NCBI RefSeq assembly: GCF_004327985.1
Contig: NZ_SJDL01000018.1
Coordinates: forward strand, 1 to 64,000
Reading direction: 5' to 3'
DNA: 64,000 nucleotides
Source: Marinobacter halodurans
GTDB lineage: Bacteria; Pseudomonadota; Gammaproteobacteria; Pseudomonadales; Oleiphilaceae
Positions 38,188-46,821 of this stretch are shown piece by piece. Under the pieces are notes generated by a model, which saw nothing but the letters and a program-made list of their open reading frames with translations, searched no databases and was not told where the DNA came from. Position numbers and translations under genes: made by a program. Within the stretch, counting starts at the first letter, position 1. The number at the start of each line of letters is the position of its first letter.

Positions 38188-39720
38188 GTGAGTAACACCT
38201 ACACTGATTTGAGTGCAGCAAGACTGGTCGAACTGGCGCTGGAGCGCAACGAAGGCCGCCTGGCTGCGAACGGGTCACTGGTCGTCAAGACCGGCAAACG
38301 GACCGGCCGTTCTCCGATGGACCGCTTCATCGTCGAAGAACCCAGCACCTCCGACGCCATCCACTGGGGCCCGATCAACCGCCCGTTCGATGCCGACAAG
38401 TTCGACGCGCTGTGGGACCGGGTGGAAGCCTACCTGGCGGACAAGACCCAGTTTGTTTCCAACCTGCACGTGGGCTCCGACCCGGAGCACTACCTGCCGG
38501 TCAAGATGATCACCGAAACCGCCTGGCAGAACCTGTTCGGCCGCAACCTGTTCATCCGTCCGGACGGCTTCAATCCGGCGGACAAGCAGGAATGGCAGAT
38601 CCTCAACGCCGCCAACTTCCAGTGTGACCCGGAGCGTGACGGCACCAACAGTGACGGCTGCGTCATCATCAATTTCGCCAAGCGCAAGGTGCTGATTGCC
38701 GGCATGCACTACGCCGGCGAAATGAAGAAGGCCATGTTCTCCGTGCAGAACTTCCTGCTGCCGGAAAAAGATGTGCTGCCGATGCACTGCTCCGCCAACG
38801 TCGGCGAAGACGGCGAAACCTGCCTGTTCTTCGGCCTGTCCGGCACCGGCAAGACCACACTGTCCGCCGATCCTGATCGTTTCCTGATCGGTGACGACGA
38901 GCACGGCTGGGGCCCGGGTACGGTCTTCAACATCGAAGGCGGCTGCTACGCCAAGTGCATCGACCTGAGCCGGAAGAACGAGCCGATCATCTGGGACGCC
39001 ATCCGCTTCGGCGCCATCGTCGAAAACGTGGTGATCGATGACGAGACCCGCGAGCCGGACTACACCGACGTCTCCCTGACCGAAAACTCCCGCTGCGCCT
39101 ACCCGCTGGAGCACGTGGAGAAGCGGGTCATCGAGAACCGCGCCGGTGAGCCGTCTGCCATCGTCTTCCTGACCTGCGACATGACCGGTGTCCTGCCGCC
39201 GGTGTCCCTGCTCAACAAGGAGGCGGCGGCCTATCACTTCCTGAGCGGCTACACCGCGCTGGTGGGCTCCACCGAAATGGGCTCTTCCTCCAAGCTGAAG
39301 TCCACCTTCTCCACCTGCTTCGGCGCGCCGTTCTTCCCGCGCCCGGCCGGCGTCTACGCCGAGCTGCTGATGAAGCGGATGGAAGAGTTCGGCAGCAAGG
39401 TCTATCTGGTCAACACCGGCTGGACCGGCGGCCCCTACGGTGTCGGCGAGCGTTTCAGCATCCCGACCACCCGCGCCATCATCAGCGCCATCCAGAACGG
39501 CGACCTGGAAGGTGCCGAAACCGAGCACCTGGACAAGCTGAACCTGGACGTGCCGAAAGAAGTCCCGGGCGTGGACAGCAAACTGCTGAACCCGCGCAAC
39601 ACCTGGAGCGACCCGGCCGAATACGACGCCAAGGCCCAGGAGCTGATCAACCAGTTCGTCGACAACTTCACCAAGTTCGACGTCTCCGACGCCATCGTGG
39701 CGGCAGGCCCCAAAGCCTGA
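38188..39720 (+). CDS. pckA: Phosphoenolpyruvate carboxykinase (ATP)
   Basis: A 510-residue ATP-type PEPCK, which turns oxaloacetate and ATP into PEP, CO2 and ADP at the first step of gluconeogenesis. The P-loop [14 protein letters not shown] is near residue 217, the kinase-2 motif [11 protein letters not shown] follows, and [16 protein letters not shown] is conserved. The start is GTG (38188-38190) with GAGG upstream. It ends with a strong terminator. The enzyme fits growth on lipids or organic acids. Confidence 0.97.
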   Translation: MSNTYTDLSAARLVELALERNEGRLAANGSLVVKTGKRTGRSPMDRFIVEEPSTSDAIHWGPINRPFDADKFDALWDRVEAYLADKTQFVSNLHVGSDPEHYLPVKMITETAWQNLFGRNLFIRPDGFNPADKQEWQILNAANFQCDPERDGTNSDGCVIINFAKRKVLIAGMHYAGEMKKAMFSVQNFLLPEKDVLPMHCSANVGEDGETCLFFGLSGTGKTTLSADPDRFLIGDDEHGWGPGTVFNIEGGCYAKCIDLSRKNEPIIWDAIRFGAIVENVVIDDETREPDYTDVSLTENSRCAYPLEHVEKRVIENRAGEPSAIVFLTCDMTGVLPPVSLLNKEAAAYHFLSGYTALVGSTEMGSSSKLKSTFSTCFGAPFFPRPAGVYAELLMKRMEEFGSKVYLVNTGWTGGPYGVGERFSIPTTRAIISAIQNGDLEGAETEHLDKLNLDVPKEVPGVDSKLLNPRNTWSDPAEYDAKAQELINQFVDNFTKFDVSDAIVAAGPKA

Positions 39721-39740
39721 TCGGAAGCTGGTTTACGAGA

Positions 39741-39765
39741 AAGGCGCCCGTCGGGCGCCTTTTTT
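39741..39765 (+). terminator. Intrinsic terminator of pckA
   Basis: A perfect stem GGCGCCC (39743-39749) and GGGCGCC (39753-39759) with a 3-nt loop, followed by six T, 22 bp after the stop codon. Confidence 0.92.
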
Positions 39766-39931
39766 GTGCGCGGGTTACAGGAACGCTCTCAGGGGCAGGT
39801 CGGTTGGCGCGGACAAGGAAGCTCAACGGGCACAGCTATAAGTCGATCCCTCGTCCATACCTGATCGTTTATTGCGTTGGTCTGCGTTAACGCCGAGGTC
39901 TACTGGAAGCGAATGGATGCTCTTGCTGGAG

Positions 39932-39985
39932 GAGGGACAAGGACGTCCCGGTCGTATTAGCCGGCCATGGATGGCCGTCTAATAC
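39932..39985 (+). repeat. Dispersed palindromic repeat, module 1 (copy B)
   Basis: The block from 39932 to 39977 matches 23071-23112 in the opposite orientation. It contains a long hairpin: GTATTAG (39954-39960) with CTAATAC (39979-39985), and inside it CGGCCAT (39962-39968) with ATGGCCG (39971-39977), two loop bases and one mismatch. It is the main content of the 374-bp gap between pckA and the TRAP permease, with module 2 further on. Confidence 0.6.
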
Positions 39986-40071
39986 AGCGTAAGCAAGGGT
40001 ATTCCTGCGTTTCCCTGGCACGAGCTGGCAACCCTGGAATTTGACTCACCACATTTGAGAGAGGCATGTCG

Positions 40072-40111
40072 GGGCCCTTACGGGCCCTCCGAAGCTAAAG
40101 CGTCGGCTACA
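40072..40111 (+). repeat. Dispersed repeat, module 2 (copy B)
   Basis: GGGCCC, a short spacer, GGGCCC, then CCGAAGCTAAAGC and TCGGCTACA, the same layout as 23203-23243. It ends 28 bp before the permease stop codon. Confidence 0.6.
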
Positions 40112-40139
40112 CAAGAGTCACTCCCGAGGAATCCTTGAA

Positions 40140-42221
40140 TCACGCATAAAACGCCAACGGCACAAACGCCACCAACAGCAACGCAATGCCCATGACAATC
40201 AACGGCATAATGATCCGTTCATGGCGCTGGTAGAAGGTGCCGGTCTGGGCCATAGCCGCCGAGACTTCCGCTTCGCCCACCACCTGCCGGGTCAGCAGAT
40301 GGTTGAGCGCCACCGGCGGACTCAGGTAGCCCAGCTCGAAGGCCACCAGCGTGGTCATCCAGAAATGGATCGGGTTGATGCCGCTGCTGTAGGCGATCGA
40401 CGCCACGGTCGCACTGACCAGGATCACGGCACCAAACGCATCCATGATCATCCCCAGCACCACCAACACCAGCACCATCAGCACCATCGCCGCCCAGGGG
40501 CTGGCGAAGGATTGCGGGAACAGGGACATGATCTCGGCCCGCTCGATCACCCCGCCAATACTGACCGACAGCCCCAGCAACAGCAGCAACGCCCCGATTT
40601 CCGACGTCGTATCGTTGGTGGCCCCGCGGATACTGCGCTCGATGCCCTGATGGTTCATCCGCTCGCCGTCAGTGTGGCGGGCCCGTTTCAGGGTGATGTG
40701 CTCGTAGACCAGGATCGCCAGCATGATCACCGGCAGGATGCGCGGCGCCGAGAATTCGTCCATGCCCACGTCCAGCGCCCAACGGTAGAACAACACCACA
40801 CCGGCGATGACCAGCACGTAGGGCACCAGCGGCACCAACTGGCGCAGCATGGCGGGCAATGCCTCGCCGGCCGGCGCCAGCTTGAGCGGGCTTTGCCGGT
40901 TGGCGCTCAGGGAAATGGCCAGGAACAGCACGGCGGTCAGCAGGAATACCCAGACGCCCCAGCCGAACAGATCGTCCGTGGTCACCTCCCGGTTCAGGTA
41001 GGCGATCACCACCACCAGCAGGCAGGGCCGCAACACCACGCCCAGCGAGCCGGACATGGCCGTGGCGGCCAAAGCCAGATGACGCCGCGCCCCGGCCGCC
41101 CGCAGTTCGCTGTAGATCACCGCACCGGCCGCGATCACGAAGATCCCGGACGCCCCGGTGTAGGCCGTCGGCACCGCCGCCACGATCACCGCGACCACCG
41201 CCAACATCTCCGGCGGCATGCGCCAGGGCCGGAAGACATTGAACACCAGCGTGGCCAGCCGCGTCTGCTTGAGCATCATGCCCACCCAGACATACAGCGC
41301 CACGTTCAGGAACATGTCCGACAGCTCCATCATCTTGTCGAGATAGACGCCGATGCCTGCAGCATGGCCCACCAGCGCAAAGTAGGTGCCCGAGATCAGG
41401 CACATGCCGGTATACAGGGGGACGGCCAGCCCGGCCTTGATCAGGTCGCCACCCGGCTGCAGATCCGCCGGCGGTCGGGCCAGGCGGTAGAGGCTGACCA
41501 TCGTCAAGGCCAGGAAACCGGCGATCCACAGGTCGTGCAGGATTTCCCGCTCCAGGGTGATGTCGGCGCCCGCATCATGGGACGTCTGGCGATACAGCAG
41601 GCTGGAGCCCAGCAACATCACATTCGCCACCGTTTGCAGGAAATACGACAGGGTGTAGTCCAGGCGCGTCTCGATCGCCCGCATGGCGATGTGATGGCGG
41701 GTGAGCGTGGCGGTGGCGGCGCACAGCATCACCAGCACCACCAGGATATAGCGCTGGGACGTCAGCCCCAGGGCAATCAGGTCGGCGACGAAGCCTTCCA
41801 CGGCCCGATAGGCCTTCAGTCCCGGCGTGATCTGCCCCTGCAGGCTGGCAAACTCCGTGTGCTTTTCCCGGCACAGGGTGACGGCGTTCTCCACCGCTGC
41901 CCGTACATCCGCCGGGTTGACCGTCTGCTCGCCTAACAGGCCCATCAACGGATCGTCCGCCGCCTGGCGGGACTCGGTCAGCTTGCGCTCAACCTCGGTG
42001 TCGATGTCCCGGTTCGGATTACAGCCAGGCTCTACCGGATCGGACCGCAGCTTGTAGTACCCGCTCCAGAGCTGCTCGCCACCGCGCAGCATCTGGTTGT
42101 GGATATCGCTGCTGGTGGAGAAGATCACCACCAACAACAACAGCAGGCAGGCCGGGAAGGAAGAAAACCACTCCAACCCCGTGCGCGTTGCTGTTCGTCG
42201 GGTCATCACGGTTGCAGACAT
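40140..42221 (-). CDS. TRAP transporter large permease, DctQM-fused type
   Basis: A 693-residue membrane protein. An N-terminal helix (about 18-38) is followed by a 110-residue hydrophilic domain with two cysteines. Next come four helices that look like the small DctQ part, and then the long DctM-like core with about twelve helices (SDMFLNVALYVWVGMML; GASGIFVIAAGAVIYSEL; GMIMDAFGAVILVSA; FELGYLSPPVALNHLL). The last two are typical of TRAP large permeases, which import organic acids using a sodium gradient. It lies 47 bp after a binding-protein gene and next to a TatT gene. The substrate is not known. Confidence 0.88.
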   Translation of the reverse strand: MSATVMTRRTATRTGLEWFSSFPACLLLLLVVIFSTSSDIHNQMLRGGEQLWSGYYKLRSDPVEPGCNPNRDIDTEVERKLTESRQAADDPLMGLLGEQTVNPADVRAAVENAVTLCREKHTEFASLQGQITPGLKAYRAVEGFVADLIALGLTSQRYILVVLVMLCAATATLTRHHIAMRAIETRLDYTLSYFLQTVANVMLLGSSLLYRQTSHDAGADITLEREILHDLWIAGFLALTMVSLYRLARPPADLQPGGDLIKAGLAVPLYTGMCLISGTYFALVGHAAGIGVYLDKMMELSDMFLNVALYVWVGMMLKQTRLATLVFNVFRPWRMPPEMLAVVAVIVAAVPTAYTGASGIFVIAAGAVIYSELRAAGARRHLALAATAMSGSLGVVLRPCLLVVVIAYLNREVTTDDLFGWGVWVFLLTAVLFLAISLSANRQSPLKLAPAGEALPAMLRQLVPLVPYVLVIAGVVLFYRWALDVGMDEFSAPRILPVIMLAILVYEHITLKRARHTDGERMNHQGIERSIRGATNDTTSEIGALLLLLGLSVSIGGVIERAEIMSLFPQSFASPWAAMVLMVLVLVVLGMIMDAFGAVILVSATVASIAYSSGINPIHFWMTTLVAFELGYLSPPVALNHLLTRQVVGEAEVSAAMAQTGTFYQRHERIIMPLIVMGIALLLVAFVPLAFYA

Positions 42222-42268
42222 CGAGATCGAGCCTTATCGGGTTTACGGTATTGTTCTGGCGGCACGCC

Positions 42269-43288
42269 CTATTCGGCAGCGAGGGCGCATTCCGCCCGCG
42301 TCGCATCGTCCTTGCAGCGGATCGCCCGCATCAGCTTGAGCGCCCGGGCGTCATAGGTGCCGGCATCGCGCAGGCTGACACGCACCTCGCCCAGCATGCG
42401 GTCGTAATCCGCCACCTGCTGCTGGGTCGGATGCATCCAGGTGGACGCCGGAATGTCCTTCTCCGCCTGCCGGATCAGGCCGTAGGCCTCGTCCACCCGG
42501 GACAGGGCGTAGGCCCGCATCCGATCGCCGTAGTCGTCCGGGAAACGGTCGCGGTGGTCGATCATCTGGAACGTCATCTGCGCCAATCGATACTGGTAGA
42601 TGCCGCCATCGGGATTGACGCCCTTATAGAGCTCCAGCGGCTGGTAGGCCACGGCCGGTGCATAGGCCAGGTCGACGCTGCCGTTGTTGAACTTGCCGGC
42701 AAAGTTGGCGGAGTTGGCGCCCACCACGGAGGCGCCGACGTGGCGCACCATGGTGACGGCGGCATTGTCGTAATCCAGGGTGGCGATTTTCTTGCCCTGC
42801 AACTCTTCCACGGTATCGACGTTGCGGTCGCGGATGAACAGGTAGATGGAGCCGGCGGGTAGGATGCCCACGACTTCGTAGTTGTCCTTCTGCAGCAGGC
42901 TGGCGGCGGACGGCTGGGCCAGGGTCTGTAGCAGGATCCGCATCTGCGCCTCGCTGGTCAGCGCCCCCAGCGCCTCGATACTGCCGGTGAACTGGTTGTA
43001 TTCCCGCGCCCGGGTGCCGGTGAGCAGCACCGAGTCGCACTGCCCCGCCTTGAAGTCTTCCGAGGCGATCTTCTCGTCGGTATAGGCGCGCAGGTCCAGG
43101 TCCACGCCCCAGCCCAGCGCCGTCGGCCGGACCGATTTCATCACGTTGAACAGGGGGCCGTTGGAGCCTACCGGGTCGAAGACGCAGAAGGATCGCTTGA
43201 TCACCTCCGCATTGGTGGCGTGAACCAGGCCTGCGCCCAGCCAGAGTGTCAGGCCAAGGGCCGCCAGGGCCCGCTTTCCGAGTTGCAT
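42269..43288 (-). CDS. TRAP-type periplasmic solute-binding protein 1
   Basis: A 339-residue exported protein; signal peptide LGKRALAALGLTLWLGAGLVHA. The mature part starts VIKRSFCVFDPVGSNGPLF and has LDLRAYTDEKI, EELQGKKIATLDYD, GASVVGANSANFAGKFNNGS. It is a paralogue of 45193-46218, with most of these segments nearly identical. The family (putative solute-binding proteins, to which the Acinetobacter AdeT proteins seem related, from memory) goes with TRAP permeases. The ATG at 43286-43288 has GGAG 9 bp upstream, so it is preferred over one 18 bp earlier. Confidence 0.83.
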   Translation of the reverse strand: MQLGKRALAALGLTLWLGAGLVHATNAEVIKRSFCVFDPVGSNGPLFNVMKSVRPTALGWGVDLDLRAYTDEKIASEDFKAGQCDSVLLTGTRAREYNQFTGSIEALGALTSEAQMRILLQTLAQPSAASLLQKDNYEVVGILPAGSIYLFIRDRNVDTVEELQGKKIATLDYDNAAVTMVRHVGASVVGANSANFAGKFNNGSVDLAYAPAVAYQPLELYKGVNPDGGIYQYRLAQMTFQMIDHRDRFPDDYGDRMRAYALSRVDEAYGLIRQAEKDIPASTWMHPTQQQVADYDRMLGEVRVSLRDAGTYDARALKLMRAIRCKDDATRAECALAAE

Positions 43289-43423
43289 GTTGAGTGTCTC
43301 CGTCATTGTTATCGTTATGCGCTGCAGATGGGCTACAGCGGTGTCCCTGCATCACGACCGCTCAACGTGATGCCGGCGGGTCTTGCGGCGCCCGCCGACG
43401 GATTCCCCAACAGCCCGGTCGGA

Positions 43424-44494
43424 CTACAGCAGGGAATCCAGGTCGATCACCTCACCCACCGGGGCCTCGTCGTCCCAGAAAGTGCCGAGACCGCCCATGG
43501 GTGTGCGGTGACCGGTGTTCTCCATCCACAACCGGTCGGAAATGGCCAGGATGTTGTGGGTGGCCAGTTCGTCGACCAGCGCCCACTCCGGATCGGCCGG
43601 CCGTTTCTCGATGGCGTCGGCATGGCGACGGATGACCGCCTTCACCCGCTCCGTGTCACCCTTGTTCCAGGCGGCGATGGCGTGGAACACGTGACTGATC
43701 CGTACGCCCTCGGCTTCCCCGATGGCATCGGAAGCCTGCAGCCGCTCGAAGGCATCCTCGCCGTCCGGCTGGGCACCCGGGATCATCGCCCACACGGTCG
43801 CCCGCAGGGCCATCGGCGCCCCCCACCATTTCTCGTTATCCAGGCAGCCGGAGGCGCGGGCGACGATCGAGCCAATGTTCTTGGGCACGCCCACCGGCGC
43901 GGTGGACTGGATTTCCGCGTTCAGCGCCTGCAAACCGGACAACAACCCGGCCAGGTAGATGAATTCGTCCATGTCCTCATCGAAGTCAGGACACTCTTCG
44001 GCCTCCGGGTCGCCATAGAAGGTTTCGAAATGGCGCCAGCCCTTGAAGTAACGCTGGGCCGCCAGGGCGTAATAGCGTTTCTGCAGGATGATGGCGTCCT
44101 CGGCCTGCTCCGGCTGGCGGGCCCGCAGGGCGGCCATGCTCCGGAGCTCCGCTTCCCGCGCCCGGTCCTCGGCACAGCCACCGGCCTGCAGGCTCATCAT
44201 CACCGCGAGCTGGTCCGGATTGTCGGTGACCCGTCCGAAGGACATCAGCAGCGGCTGCACCGACTCGCTCATGGCGCAGGCCATCTCCAGGTCCCGGGTC
44301 TCCAGCAGGTAGGGCATGGTGTGCTCCCTGGAGAACCCCTGCATCACATCGCCGGTGGTGGAGTAGATCATGTGGTTGACCACGCCACAGCCGCCCAGGG
44401 AAGCGGCCGCCAGCACGGACAACACCGCGCTGCGGGTGCGGCGCACGATCGCCTGGCGCCAGAATGAACGGGAAGCATCAGCACGTGTTGTCAT
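43424..44494 (-). CDS. TRAP-associated lipoprotein TatT
   Basis: A 356-residue lipoprotein. It has a basic N-terminus, then a hydrophobic stretch and the lipobox LGGC. The rest is all-helical with TPR-like repeats and matches the TatT (T component) family: DVMQGFSREHTMPYLLE, AALRARQPEQAEDAIILQKRYYALAAQRYF. In Treponema pallidum, TatT forms a trimer on the binding protein, and such systems are called TPATs. It is upstream of binding protein 1 and the permease, so the three probably form an operon. The ATG at 44492-44494 is preferred to a GTG 12 bp earlier that lacks a ribosome-binding site. Confidence 0.82.
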   Translation of the reverse strand: MTTRADASRSFWRQAIVRRTRSAVLSVLAAASLGGCGVVNHMIYSTTGDVMQGFSREHTMPYLLETRDLEMACAMSESVQPLLMSFGRVTDNPDQLAVMMSLQAGGCAEDRAREAELRSMAALRARQPEQAEDAIILQKRYYALAAQRYFKGWRHFETFYGDPEAEECPDFDEDMDEFIYLAGLLSGLQALNAEIQSTAPVGVPKNIGSIVARASGCLDNEKWWGAPMALRATVWAMIPGAQPDGEDAFERLQASDAIGEAEGVRISHVFHAIAAWNKGDTERVKAVIRRHADAIEKRPADPEWALVDELATHNILAISDRLWMENTGHRTPMGGLGTFWDDEAPVGEVIDLDSLL

Positions 44495-44750
44495 ACTGCC
44501 TGTCACCTTTTGGGTTCGCGGGAGCGTCTGTCGACTCCCCTGTTTTTATTGGAGAGGTTGCGGAACCGCTACGAGGCTGCTGCTGTCCGACACTTCCGCG
44601 CCGTTTTTCAGCACCGTCCAAAGGCACCCTGACATGGCACCACCTGTAACGATTTGTTACAGACCGGAATTATCCTCAAGTCCGCAACGCTTTTGTGAGA
44701 CGGACGCCTCAAAGCCGCGATGACGGCCGGGGCTCCGCCCGACTTCGGGA

Positions 44751-44813
44751 TTGACAGCCTCCGCTGAAACGCTATATCTGTAGGGAGCCTATGGCCGGGC
44801 CGGTGTGCCCGGC
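44751..44813 (+). promoter_or_regulatory. HU promoter and leader hairpin
   Basis: TTGACA (44751-44756) and TATATC (44773-44778) are 16 bp apart, a good sigma-70 promoter. Just downstream the leader has a GCCGGGC (44794-44800)/GCCCGGC (44807-44813) hairpin with a 6-nt loop, about 60 bp before the HU start. The rest of the 378-bp gap to tatT shows no other gene. Confidence 0.65.
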
Positions 44814-44872
44814 AGCAGTCGGCGGCGCGTCCCACAGGGAACACCGCCTGTCCATCATCGAAGGAGAATTTC

Positions 44873-45148
44873 ATGCGCAAACCCGAACTTGCCAGTGCCA
44901 TTGCCGAACAGACCGGTCTGACCAAGGAAAAAGCCGCCGAGGTCATCACCGCCTTTACCGATCAGGTCTCAGCCGCCGCCGCCAAGGGCGACGACATTTC
45001 ACTGATTGGCTTTGGCACCTTCAGTGTCCGTAAGCGCGAAGCCCGGACCGGTCGCAACCCGCAGACCGGCGCCACCATGAAGATCGCCGCCAGCAAGACG
45101 GTGGGCTTCAAGGCCGGCAAAGCGTTGAAAGACGCCGTCAGCAAGTAA
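44873..45148 (+). CDS. hup: HU-family DNA-binding protein
   Basis: A 91-residue HU/IHF-family protein. It has the dimer core (RKPELASAIAEQTGL, KGDDISLIGFGTFSVRKREA), the arm sequence GRNPQTGATMKIAASKTV with the Asn-Pro that bends DNA, and the C-terminal GFKAGKALKDAVSK. AAGGAG lies 6 bp upstream of the ATG. It stands alone on the plus strand between tatT and the second binding-protein gene. It is not the beta-subunit next to lon, so it is probably an extra HU paralogue or the single alpha type. Confidence 0.93.
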   Translation: MRKPELASAIAEQTGLTKEKAAEVITAFTDQVSAAAAKGDDISLIGFGTFSVRKREARTGRNPQTGATMKIAASKTVGFKAGKALKDAVSK

Positions 45149-45156
45149 GCGCCAGC

Positions 45157-45183
45157 GGCCGGCTGCCTAACCGTTAGCCGGCC
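45157..45183. terminator. Hairpin between convergent HU and binding-protein 2 genes
   Basis: Arms GGCCGGCT (45157-45164) and AGCCGGCC (45176-45183), perfectly matched with an 11-nt loop, lie in the 44-bp gap between two convergent genes. No T-run follows, so the bidirectional terminator role is inferred from position. Confidence 0.5.
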
Positions 45184-45192
45184 CGCTTCCCC

Positions 45193-46218
45193 TCAACTGG
45201 ATGCACACTCTGCCCGGGAGGCATCCACGCGACAGCGAATGGCTTTCATCAACTTGATTGCGCGCGGGTCGTAGACGCCCTGATCCAGCAGCGACAGGCG
45301 CACCTCCCGTAGCATCTGGTCATACTCCCGAACATCCTCTTTCGGTGGATACATCCACTCATCCTCGGGAATCCCGGCTTCGGCCTGGGCAATGATCTGG
45401 TAGGCCTCATTGATGCGTTTGGACGCCTCGTCACGCACCATCTGCCCGGCATCCTCGGGGAACCGGTCGCGGTGCAGGATCACCTGGAAATTCATGTAGG
45501 CCACCGCGTACTTGAACACGCCGCCATTGGGTTCGACGCCCTTGTAGAGCTCCAGGGGCGTGTAGGCCACCGCCGGCGCGTAGGCGATGTCGACGCTGCC
45601 GTTGTTGAACTTGCCGGCGAAGTTGGCGGAATTGGCGCCCACCACCGACGCCCCCACATGACGGACCATGGTCAGTGAGGCGGTGTCGTAATCGAGGGTC
45701 GCGATCTTCTTGCCCTGCAGTTCCTCCACCGTGTCGATATTGCGGTCGCGGGTGAACAGGTAGACCGCACCCCCCGGGAAAATACCGGCCACTTCATAGC
45801 GCTCGTTGGTCAGGAAGGGCTTGGCCTTGGGTTGGCTCAGGGTATTGAACAGCAGGCGCATTTCCTTTTCGCCCGGAATTGCGCCCATGGCTTCGAGACT
45901 GCCGGTGAATTTGTTGAACTCCCGCGCCCGGGTGCCGGTCAGCAGGACCGCATCGCACTGGCCGGCCTTGAAGTCCTCGGCGGCGACCTTCTCATCGGTA
46001 TAGGCGCGCAGGTCCAGTTCGACACCTTCGCGCAGCGCGACCGGACGGAAGGTCTTGGTGATAGCGAACAGGGGGCCGTTGGCGCCCACGGGGTCGAAGA
46101 CACAGAAGCTGCGTTTGATGACCGACTGCTCGTCCGCCTGAGCGGTTGCGGTCGCCAGCAAACTGAACGACAGGGCCAGGCCACCAACGAGATGACGCAG
46201 CCGGTATGGGCTGAACAT
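45193..46218 (-). CDS. TRAP-type periplasmic solute-binding protein 2
   Basis: A 341-residue paralogue of 42269-43288. The signal peptide covers about 30 residues (LVGGLALSFSLLATATAQA), and the mature part starts VIKRSFCVFDPVGANGPLF. It has the same TLDYD and GANSANFAGKFNNGS segments as copy 1. It lies outside the tatT-permease operon with its own upstream region, so it may feed the same permease with a different ligand. The start at 46216-46218 has AGGAG 7 bp upstream; a longer frame has no ribosome-binding site and disrupts the signal peptide. Confidence 0.83.
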   Translation of the reverse strand: MFSPYRLRHLVGGLALSFSLLATATAQADEQSVIKRSFCVFDPVGANGPLFAITKTFRPVALREGVELDLRAYTDEKVAAEDFKAGQCDAVLLTGTRAREFNKFTGSLEAMGAIPGEKEMRLLFNTLSQPKAKPFLTNERYEVAGIFPGGAVYLFTRDRNIDTVEELQGKKIATLDYDTASLTMVRHVGASVVGANSANFAGKFNNGSVDIAYAPAVAYTPLELYKGVEPNGGVFKYAVAYMNFQVILHRDRFPEDAGQMVRDEASKRINEAYQIIAQAEAGIPEDEWMYPPKEDVREYDQMLREVRLSLLDQGVYDPRAIKLMKAIRCRVDASRAECASS

Positions 46219-46421
46219 GGGCGCACTCCTGCTTATTCTTGTCATGCTTCGTGCCCCGGCCGGGGGTTCGCTGACCAGCCGGGGTACCAATGGCATCAGA
46301 ATAGGAAGGCCCCGCGGGGGTTTCGTTGGCAGGAGCGCCCGGGCCGGTGGGGCATTGTTGCCACCAGCCTGCGGCGACAGATCACAGCAGCCCGGATTGG
46401 CCGGCCTGCGGCGCCATCGGG

Positions 46422-46706
46422 CTATTCGGCGTTCTTGGAAGCGCCGGCGCCAGAACCGCCGGCTTTTGTGCCGGTCTTTGAACCAGTTCCGCTTTTCCGG
46501 GCCGATGAGCGCCGGTTGGGTGAGCTCCGGGTGGTTGTTTTCTTCTGCTCGGCCAGCTGTTCAAGCAACGTGTCCACCCGCTTTTCCAACGCCACCAGTT
46601 GGTGCTGCAACGCCGTCTGCTTGTCGAGGGAATCGGTGGAATTGCGGGAGATGGTCCAGAGCAACCAGACAATCGCCAGCAACAGCAGGAAAGACAGGAA
46701 TCCCAT
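46422..46706 (-). CDS. Small membrane-anchored coiled-coil protein
   Basis: A 94-residue protein of unknown family. A transmembrane helix is at 3-19 (FLSFLLLLAIVWLLWTI), a short coiled coil at about 28-54 (LQHQLVALEKRVDTLLEQL), and the tail is low-complexity and basic (Lys, Ser, Gly, Thr). Gaps of 200 bp and 115 bp surround it. Confidence 0.6.
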   Translation of the reverse strand: MGFLSFLLLLAIVWLLWTISRNSTDSLDKQTALQHQLVALEKRVDTLLEQLAEQKKTTTRSSPNRRSSARKSGTGSKTGTKAGGSGAGASKNAE

Positions 46707-46736
46707 GGTGATCTCCGCCAGTTTGGGTCAGAAACA

Positions 46737-46756
46737 GCCGGCCCTCGTGAGCCGGC
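46737..46756 (-). terminator. Hairpin terminator after the pyr operon
   Basis: Self-complementary GCCGGC blocks (46737-46742 and 46751-46756), extended by two pairs, then TGTTTCTG in the minus direction, lie 66 bp after the pyrC' stop. The T-run is short. Confidence 0.45.
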
Positions 46757-46821
46757 CCATAAGCCAATCAGAGGCTTACTAAGTGTAGCAGGCCCGGAAG
46801 AAACGGCAGCCCGCGCTCCTC

